NCBI GenBank assembly: GCA_023151145.1
Contig: JAKLJM010000079.1
Span: forward strand, 1 to 8,596
Direction of reading: 5' to 3'
DNA length: 8,596 bases
DNA from: Bacteriovoracaceae bacterium
GTDB taxonomy: Bacteria > Bdellovibrionota > Bacteriovoracia > Bacteriovoracales > Bacteriovoracaceae
Part shown: in pieces, positions 4,527 to 8,596 of the stretch
How positions within the stretch are numbered: position 1 is the stretch's first letter
How the letters are laid out: each line of letters opens with the position of its first letter
Translations under genes and position numbers: made by a program
Notes under the pieces: model-generated
Database searches by the model: none
Seen by the model: only the letters and a program-made list of their open reading frames with translations
What the model was told of the DNA's origin: nothing

Positions 4527-6512
4527 ATGGAAAATGATAAATATATCTGGCTTGAAGAAGTAAATGACCAAAAATGTCTTGATTGGGCGAAAGAAGAGAA
4601 TAGTAAGACAAATCTTTCTTTGTCTTCACACCCCTTATTTAAGTCGATTCAATCAAAAGCATTAGAAATTTATCAAAATACAGACCGAGTTCGATATGTC
4701 GAATTAAATGGAAAGTATGTCTATCACTTATGGACAGATGAGTTGAGTATCCAGGGACGGTATTGTCGTCAATTAGAGTCTGATTACCTTTTGAATAAGG
4801 ATAATTGGGAAACATTATTGGATTTAGATGAGTTGTCAGCAAAAGAGAATGAAAAATGGGTGTTTCGTGACTTTTTGATGAATGATGATGATTCTAAGGC
4901 GCTTGTCACGTTATCACCAGGTGGATTAGATTCGAATGTTATTCGTGAATTTGATTTAGGGACAAAAACCTTTTTAGCGGATGGATTTCATTTACCTTTA
5001 TCTAAAGGATCTGCTCATTGGGTTAACAAAGATATCATTTGGCTTTCGCGTGATTATGGAGAAGGAAGCCTTACGAAGTCTGGATATCCTAATAGTATAA
5101 GAGAGCTAAAAAGAGGCGAGAATTATTTAAATGCCAAAATTCTTTACCAGACTAGCAATGAGTATGTTTGGCTCTATTCAACTTTTTTGACTTCAGACGA
5201 TTTAAAAGAGAAAACTTTTTTGGCCAGTATCGGGCGAGATTTTTATCACCACGATTATTTGTTATATAAAAATCAAACTTGGGTTGAGCTTGATCTTCCG
5301 CAGATGATTGAATTTAGCGGAGGAAATCATGAAGCAGGATACTTTATTCTTAAAGAAGATTGGCGAGAGTTTAAATCAAAGGACATTATTCTTTTTCATT
5401 TTGAAACTCAAACAGCAACTTTAGCTTTTAGGCCTTCTAGCGGAGAAACCGTTTACTCTTTTGCTACTGTTAAATCTGGTTTTTATGCCATCATAGATAA
5501 GGATGTGAAAGGGCAGTTGTATTTTTTCGAAAAGAAAAATCAAAAATTTGAATCTCAAAAAGTTAATTTACCTGAAAACGGAACGGTAGATTTTTTAAGC
5601 ACAGATCGTTATCAAGATAAATTTTTTGTTTCAGTAAGCTCTTTTAATTTACCCAATTCTTATTTTTTTGGAGAACGAGAAAAAAATATTTGCGTTGTAA
5701 AAAGCAACAAATCTTTTTTTGATCACGCTAATATTATTGTTGAGCAGTGCTTTGTAAAAAGTTTTGATCAAGTAAGTATTCCTTATTTTTTGGTTTATCA
5801 TCGAGATGTGAAATTTGATGGGAATAATCCCACTATTCTTTATGGTTATGGTGGTTTTGAAATTGCCCTCAAACCAAATTTTAGTAATCTTATGGGAAGT
5901 TCTTGGTTAGAAAAAAAGGGTGTTTATGTTTTAGCGAATATTCGTGGCGGTGGGGAATATGGACCAGATTGGCATCAATGTGCTTTAAAAGAAAATCGAC
6001 AAATTGCCTATAATGATTTTTTTGCCATTGCAGAAGATCTTTTCTCGAAAAATATAACCTCTCCGAAAAATTTAGGGGCCATGGGCGGGAGTAATGGTGG
6101 TTTATTAATGGGTGTCTGTTACACAATGAGACCTGATCTTTTTAGTGCTATCAACTGCATGGTGCCCTTACTAGACATGCACCGCTACCATAAACTCTTA
6201 GCAGGACACAGCTGGGTCGCTGAATATGGAGATCCGGATAAAGAAGATGGGGCCTATATTAAAAAGATTTCGCCTTATCAAAATATTTCAGAAAATAAAA
6301 AATATCCTGTTATTTTTGTTAATACATCGACAAAAGATGATCGAGTTCATCCAGGACACGCCAGAAAGTTTGTTGCTAAATTAAAAGACTTCGGACACCG
6401 TTACTATTATTATGAAAATATAGACGGTGGTCATGCTGGTTCTGCAAATTTTGTGGAAATGGCCTATAAACATGCATTGGATATATGTTTTTTCTGGCAG
6501 CATTTGAAATAA
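4527..6512 (+). CDS. Prolyl oligopeptidase-family serine peptidase (S9), cytoplasmic
   Basis: The product has 661 residues. The N-terminus YIWLEEVNDQKCLDWAKEEN is the family's YxWLEdv..p.al.W opening, followed by a long beta-rich region expected to form the propeller. The C-terminal alpha/beta-hydrolase part carries YGYGGFEIALKPNF and then ANIRGGGEYGPDWH. The nucleophile elbow is MGGSNGGLLMG (Ser522), the acid lies in KDDRVHPGH (Asp604), and the catalytic His is in GGHAGSAN (His636). The Ser-Asp-His order and spacing fit family S9. It should cut short peptides, classically after proline; exact specificity is unknown. No signal peptide is present. The preferred start is ATG 4527, because AAGGAA (4515-4520) lies 6 nt upstream and the family opening begins at once. 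An upstream in-frame TTG at 4482 would add 15 charged, unconserved residues. recO follows 21 bp downstream and is probably co-transcribed. Confidence 0.92.
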   Translation: MENDKYIWLEEVNDQKCLDWAKEENSKTNLSLSSHPLFKSIQSKALEIYQNTDRVRYVELNGKYVYHLWTDELSIQGRYCRQLESDYLLNKDNWETLLDLDELSAKENEKWVFRDFLMNDDDSKALVTLSPGGLDSNVIREFDLGTKTFLADGFHLPLSKGSAHWVNKDIIWLSRDYGEGSLTKSGYPNSIRELKRGENYLNAKILYQTSNEYVWLYSTFLTSDDLKEKTFLASIGRDFYHHDYLLYKNQTWVELDLPQMIEFSGGNHEAGYFILKEDWREFKSKDIILFHFETQTATLAFRPSSGETVYSFATVKSGFYAIIDKDVKGQLYFFEKKNQKFESQKVNLPENGTVDFLSTDRYQDKFFVSVSSFNLPNSYFFGEREKNICVVKSNKSFFDHANIIVEQCFVKSFDQVSIPYFLVYHRDVKFDGNNPTILYGYGGFEIALKPNFSNLMGSSWLEKKGVYVLANIRGGGEYGPDWHQCALKENRQIAYNDFFAIAEDLFSKNITSPKNLGAMGGSNGGLLMGVCYTMRPDLFSAINCMVPLLDMHRYHKLLAGHSWVAEYGDPDKEDGAYIKKISPYQNISENKKYPVIFVNTSTKDDRVHPGHARKFVAKLKDFGHRYYYYENIDGGHAGSANFVEMAYKHALDICFFWQHLK

Positions 6513-6515
6513 TTG

Positions 6516-6525
6516 AAGGAAGTGA
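6516..6525 (+). promoter_or_regulatory. Extended Shine-Dalgarno site that decides the recO start
   Basis: AAGGAAGTGA matches the full anti-Shine-Dalgarno complement AAGGAGGTGA at 9 of 10 positions. It begins immediately after the peptidase stop codon (6510-6512) and points to GTG 6534 as the recO start rather than TTG 6513 or GTG 6522, which lie before or within it. Confidence 0.6.
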
Positions 6526-6533
6526 ATTTATTC

Positions 6534-7328
6534 GTGATAACTAAAATTGAAGGCATCATTCTTTCTAAAATTCCTTTTGACGATCGTCATTTGATTTGTC
6601 ATGTGCTTTTAAGAAATGGAAAAAAAATATCCGTGATGTTTTATGGAGGGAGAGGTGGAGGAACGAAACAAAAGTCTTCTATCTTAGAACTAGGTTATCT
6701 CATTCAAATGGAATTGCGTCCCACTCGCTCGACTAAAGATATGTTTCAGGCAAAAGAATGGAATCTTTCTTGGCACCATGACGAAATAAGAAAAGATTTT
6801 CGAGCATTCGCTCTTTTATGTTTTTATTTAGAACTGATTCATAAATTATCACCTGATGATAATCTCCACGATCCCCACTGGGCCGAAAACGCTGAAATGG
6901 TGGGATTATTTAGAGTATTAAGTAATGCCATTGTGTATTTAGAAAAATCCCTTAAAGACAAACGTTGTTTTCCCGTTGCTCAATCAGCGATTTTTTTGTC
7001 AAAACTTTTAATCGAACAAGGTCTTTTTCCAGAAAGAGAACATTGCTGTTTGTGCGGTGAAGAGTTAGTGAAGTTCAATGATATGCACTTGTATCCCGAT
7101 GAAGGGGGCTTTGCTTGTCCACCTTGTATGAATGTACGTTTTAAGCATGGATTACAATCTGGTAGAGAGTTGTGGGAAATCATGGGACATGCGGCGAATT
7201 CACGTTATCAAGATATTGAGCCATTACAAATTGAATTTAAATCTATACCGGCCATGCTTTTTAATTATTTATGTTTTCAGTACCATTTTAATACTGAGGA
7301 CTTCAAAACAAAGTCCTCTGTTTTTTAA
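6534..7328 (+). CDS. recO: DNA repair protein RecO
   Basis: The product has 264 residues. It begins ITKIEGIILSKIPFDDRHLICHVL, the RecO OB-fold start (usually EGIVL, then a conserved D/E), then a helical middle region. Near the C-terminus is the RecO zinc site: CCLC (Cys171/Cys174) and CPPC (Cys195/Cys198), separated by a loop ending DEGGFACPPC. RecO works with RecR to load RecA onto SSB-coated single-stranded DNA in the RecF pathway. The length is slightly above the usual 240-250 residues. I chose GTG 6534 from the extended Shine-Dalgarno site and the position of the IEGIIL motif; an upstream TTG at 6513 would add seven residues. The last codons form one arm of an intrinsic terminator, and the stop codon TAA (7326-7328) lies at the junction with the insertion sequence, whose first base may supply the final A. 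The protein looks complete despite the insertion. Confidence 0.88.
   Translation: MITKIEGIILSKIPFDDRHLICHVLLRNGKKISVMFYGGRGGGTKQKSSILELGYLIQMELRPTRSTKDMFQAKEWNLSWHHDEIRKDFRAFALLCFYLELIHKLSPDDNLHDPHWAENAEMVGLFRVLSNAIVYLEKSLKDKRCFPVAQSAIFLSKLLIEQGLFPEREHCCLCGEELVKFNDMHLYPDEGGFACPPCMNVRFKHGLQSGRELWEIMGHAANSRYQDIEPLQIEFKSIPAMLFNYLCFQYHFNTEDFKTKSSVF
7296..7326 (+). terminator. Intrinsic terminator overlapping the 3' end of recO
   Basis: GAGGACTT (7296-7303) pairs perfectly with AAGTCCTC (7311-7318) around a 7-nt loop, followed by TG and then six T residues (7321-7326). It lies wholly inside the recO reading frame, whose stop codon starts on the last T. It ends the peptidase-recO transcript and directly abuts the left end of the insertion sequence. 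Confidence 0.85.
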
Positions 7329-7358
7329 AAACTGCACCACTTGAGTGGGGCTAGATTT
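7328..7358 (+). repeat. Left terminal inverted repeat of the insertion sequence
   Basis: It starts AAAACTGCACCACTTGAG and matches the reverse complement of 8426-8456 except at three positions (offsets 9, 26 and 27). The core GCACCACTTGAGTGGGGC (7334-7351) is a near-palindrome broken by one base, the A at 7336. Confidence 0.9.
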
Positions 7359-7390
7359 AAGAAGTAATTTTCTTGTGAGTTACTTCTTAA
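7357..7390 (+). terminator. Subterminal hairpin with a downstream T-rich tract inside the insertion sequence
   Basis: TTAAGAAGTAA (7357-7367) and TTACTTCTTAA (7380-7390) are perfect 11-bp inverted repeats around a 12-nt loop. On the plus strand a T-rich stretch (CTTTTAATTTTTC, 7391-7403) follows, as in a weak intrinsic terminator. It could stop recO read-through from running antisense into the transposase. The stem is AT-rich, so strength is uncertain; it could instead be a transposase-binding or recombination feature. Confidence 0.45.
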
Positions 7391-7419
7391 CTTTTAATTT
7401 TTCTTTTCTCGTTTTATTT

Positions 7420-8322
7420 TTAAATTTTCTTACATCTTTTAACGTTCATTCGAAGCTCTTCATTGAAGTAATCTATAAAAATATCAACGTGCTCTTGTAA
7501 AGAAGCTTGTGTTTTGGAAGTGTTCCATGACCTTCGAAAAAGACGATTCATATTCGCTCTAAACATCGCCAAAATTTGATTTATTTGAAAGAGCGGATCA
7601 AACGCACGCTGCTTCATTTCGCCAAAACCTGCGACTGTCGCTCTCTCTCCTTTATGTGTAAGATGACTTGCCTTTGGATAATTTTTTAAAATGATTCCCG
7701 GATACCTTTTGTGTTCATCAGTTTTAAAAAGGCAGTTGCTCGCTATATTTTCTCGAAGCTCATATAACAATCGATCTAAGGTTTTTGGGTGCAAATTTTG
7801 ACGACGCCCATATTTTCTGTTTGAGATTTCAGCAATTTTCCCGAACGCAGGGATTTCTGCGACTCGTGCGCCTAAAATGAGGCGTTGATTAGGATCGATC
7901 ACTACTGAAATAGAAACAGGTTTAAGTTTTGTGTGAATTGAAGCGATGAGATCATCGAACTGAATTTCAGAAATTTGATTTTTCTTTAATTTTTGAAGTA
8001 AGTTTTTTTGTGAACGACGTGCTTTTTCAGCTAAGTATTGTATTTTTCTTTCAATCGTTTTTGGGTGAAGTTTCAAATGCATCGCCATACGATTCATCGA
8101 TTTTCCCGCAGTGTAGTCACGACGTATGAATTGATTCCAGCGCCGTTTTTTTTGCTTGTACTCCAGCTTAAATGTGGCAGTGGAATATTTTTTGCTACAA
8201 ATCTTACATTTAAAACGCTGAATGTATTTGGCATCATCTTCACGAAAATAGTGACCGTCTTTCTTTTGAAAGAGAACTTGTTGATGGACTTTGCATTTGG
8301 GATTTGGGCAGCCTTGGTTCAT
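7420..8322 (-). CDS. IS1595-like transposase (zinc ribbon, helix-turn-helix, DDN-type catalytic domain)
   Basis: The 300-residue product appears intact. An N-terminal zinc ribbon uses Cys5, Cys10, Cys39 and Cys42 (CPNPKC, then RFKCKICSKKYS). A helix-turn-helix follows around 72-100 (MNRMAMHLKLHPKTIERKI). The RNase H-like core has a first Asp in ISEIQFDDL (Asp123), then SISVVIDPNQRLILGARV, and a second Asp in KTDEHKRYP (Asp202). The third position, 12 residues before the RLFRRSW motif, is Asn248, with Arg255 seven residues on. This agrees with the DDN-K/R signature known for many IS1595-family enzymes rather than classic DDE. It should bind the inverted repeats and catalyse transposition. The ATG (8322-8320) has no good Shine-Dalgarno (CACTCATC precedes it), suggesting low translation. 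A TATAAT hexamer lies at 8412-8407 on this strand but lacks a correctly spaced -35. Confidence 0.85.
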   Translation of the reverse strand: MNQGCPNPKCKVHQQVLFQKKDGHYFREDDAKYIQRFKCKICSKKYSTATFKLEYKQKKRRWNQFIRRDYTAGKSMNRMAMHLKLHPKTIERKIQYLAEKARRSQKNLLQKLKKNQISEIQFDDLIASIHTKLKPVSISVVIDPNQRLILGARVAEIPAFGKIAEISNRKYGRRQNLHPKTLDRLLYELRENIASNCLFKTDEHKRYPGIILKNYPKASHLTHKGERATVAGFGEMKQRAFDPLFQINQILAMFRANMNRLFRRSWNTSKTQASLQEHVDIFIDYFNEELRMNVKRCKKI

Positions 8323-8423
8323 GATGAGTGAATCTACAAGGCTTAAAATTAGAATAAAGAGATAAACTCTTAATATGATTTAATTAAAAATAGCTTAAAA
8401 TCAAAGATTATATATCAAGAGTC

Positions 8424-8450
8424 AAAAATTGAGCCCCACTCAAGTGGGGC
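8424..8450 (-). terminator. Palindromic core of the right inverted repeat acting as a minus-strand terminator
   Basis: GCCCCACTCAAGTGGGGC (8433-8450) is a perfect palindrome, able to form a 7-bp GC-rich stem with a 4-nt loop in RNA. On the minus strand it is followed by TCAA and five T residues (down to 8424). PAP2 transcripts entering the element would meet this hairpin 10 nt after the PAP2 stop codon. Confidence 0.55.
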
Positions 8451-8456
8451 AGTTTT
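8426..8456 (-). repeat. Right terminal inverted repeat of the insertion sequence
   Basis: Read on the minus strand it starts AAAACTGCCCCACTTGAG and agrees with the left repeat at 28 of 31 positions. It contains the perfect form of the palindrome that is imperfect at the left end. Confidence 0.9.
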
Positions 8457-8459
8457 GAA

Positions 8460-8596
8460 CTATTTCAATAACTGATATAAAGCGTCTGCGAATTTTTTTC
8501 CAGCAAGCACGTCACTTGGGTAGTGTACTCCACCAATCATTCTGTGAACGGCAGCATCTTCGGCCCTTTGAAGTAAAGCCACTCGTTTTTGAGGAA
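8460..8596 (-). CDS. PAP2-type phosphatase, C-terminal fragment (partial, runs off the right edge)
   Basis: Forty-four codons are visible before the stop TAG (8462-8460). The sequence contains HRMIGGVHYPSDVLAG, which fits the third conserved motif of the PAP2/vanadium haloperoxidase superfamily (R-x5-H-x3-D; the usual S before R is H here). The His is the family's phosphate-attacking residue and the Asp assists it. The rest (FADALYQLL) is a typical C-terminal helix. The substrate cannot be told: lipid phosphates, diphosphates and acid phosphatase activity all occur in the superfamily. The gene converges on recO. Its stop codon is 3 bp from the right end of the insertion sequence, so its coding end is intact, and the nearest hairpin downstream is now the palindrome in that element's right repeat. 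Confidence 0.8.
   Translation of the reverse strand, partial: PQKRVALLQRAEDAAVHRMIGGVHYPSDVLAGKKFADALYQLLK

Larger units (their letters stand above)
7328..8456 (-). mobile_element. Complete insertion sequence, IS1595-like, about 1129 bp
   Basis: Two 31-bp terminal inverted repeats (7328-7358 and 8426-8456) agree at 28 of 31 positions and bracket a single intact transposase gene on the minus strand. The element sits in the gap between recO (stop 7326-7328) and the convergent PAP2 gene (stop 8460-8462). Comparing 8 bp on each side, at several possible boundaries, shows no convincing target duplication; IS1595 and IS1 relatives normally leave 8-9 bp. The exact outer boundary may vary by 1-3 bp, since the flanks TTA and TTC before AAAACTGC also nearly match. 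Family placement rests on the transposase (zinc ribbon, DDN-type active site), not on the ends. Confidence 0.85.

Noticed and set aside
8407..8425. TTGACT and TATAAT as a transposase promoter
   Set aside because: Both hexamers look good, but they are only 7 bp apart, far short of the 16-18 bp needed. TATAAT alone may still serve with a poor -35.
7317..8467. Target-site duplication flanking the insertion sequence
   Set aside because: Tried boundaries at AAAACTGC, ACTGC, CTGC and TTMAAAACTGC. The best comparison, CTGTTTT against CTATTTC, has two mismatches in seven and is not persuasive.
1..8596. CRISPR arrays, tRNA or rRNA genes, toxin-antitoxin pairs, defence systems
   Set aside because: No regularly spaced repeats, no cloverleaf-like sequence and no relevant protein families were seen. 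All sizeable non-coding stretches are short divergent or element-internal regions already described.

Overview
The window is AT-rich, gene-dense bacterial chromosome with an ordinary gene style and one inserted mobile element. The following are all compatible with a predatory-type bacterium of the Bdellovibrionota (Bacteriovorax/Halobacteriovorax-like): low GC, GTG starts beside good Shine-Dalgarno sites, an exported protein of no recognised family, a CZB-type chemoreceptor with a possible flagellar-sigma promoter, and a zinc-ribbon transposase with an Asp-Asp-Asn active site. This placement rests on style and remembered protein families, not on a marker gene, so it is tentative.

Layout. (1) Positions 1-324, minus: the N-terminal cyclic-nucleotide-binding domain of a Crp/Fnr-type regulator, cut by the window edge. 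(2) Divergent from it, plus strand 469-1809: a two-gene operon of a persulfide-dioxygenase-like metallo-beta-lactamase-fold protein and a zinc-finger thioredoxin (thioredoxin 2 type). It is closed by a strong bidirectional terminator at 1817-1842. The divergent spacer holds a 16-bp palindrome, TATGTTCTAAAACATA, with the 5-4-5 core geometry of Fnr/Crp boxes. Its centre is 41.5 bp upstream of the start point predicted from a TATAGT -10 box, the classic class II activator position. This suggests that the regulator controls a sulfane-sulfur or redox stress operon. (3) Minus strand 1841-4330: an exported protein of unknown function and, upstream of it, a membrane chemoreceptor with a C-terminal zinc-binding CZB domain. 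A large hairpin encloses the start codon of the exported protein. A sigma-28-like promoter precedes the chemoreceptor. (4) Plus strand 4527-7328: a cytoplasmic prolyl-oligopeptidase-family serine peptidase followed 21 bp later by recO. An intrinsic terminator lies inside the last codons of recO. (5) Positions 7328-8456: a complete insertion sequence of about 1.13 kb with 31-bp terminal inverted repeats (28/31 identical) and an intact IS1595-like transposase on the minus strand. (6) Positions 8460-8596, minus: the C-terminal end of a PAP2-type phosphatase whose stop codon is only 3 bp outside the element.

How it works together. The left half is a plausible redox/sulfur-stress unit (regulator, persulfide oxidation, disulfide/persulfide reduction) beside a chemoreceptor whose CZB domain is of a type linked to zinc and oxidant sensing. 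The right half is housekeeping (peptidase, recombination repair). The insertion sequence sits exactly in the tiny gap between the convergent recO and PAP2 genes, against the recO terminator, so it damages neither. Its ends contain a GC-rich palindrome that, in the minus-strand direction at the right end, looks like an intrinsic terminator. That could both finish PAP2 transcripts and shield the transposase from read-through.

No tRNA, rRNA or CRISPR array was seen. I found no clearly new multi-gene system. The items most worth a second look are the Fnr-like operator, the start-codon hairpin, and the terminator-like ends of the insertion sequence together with its placement.
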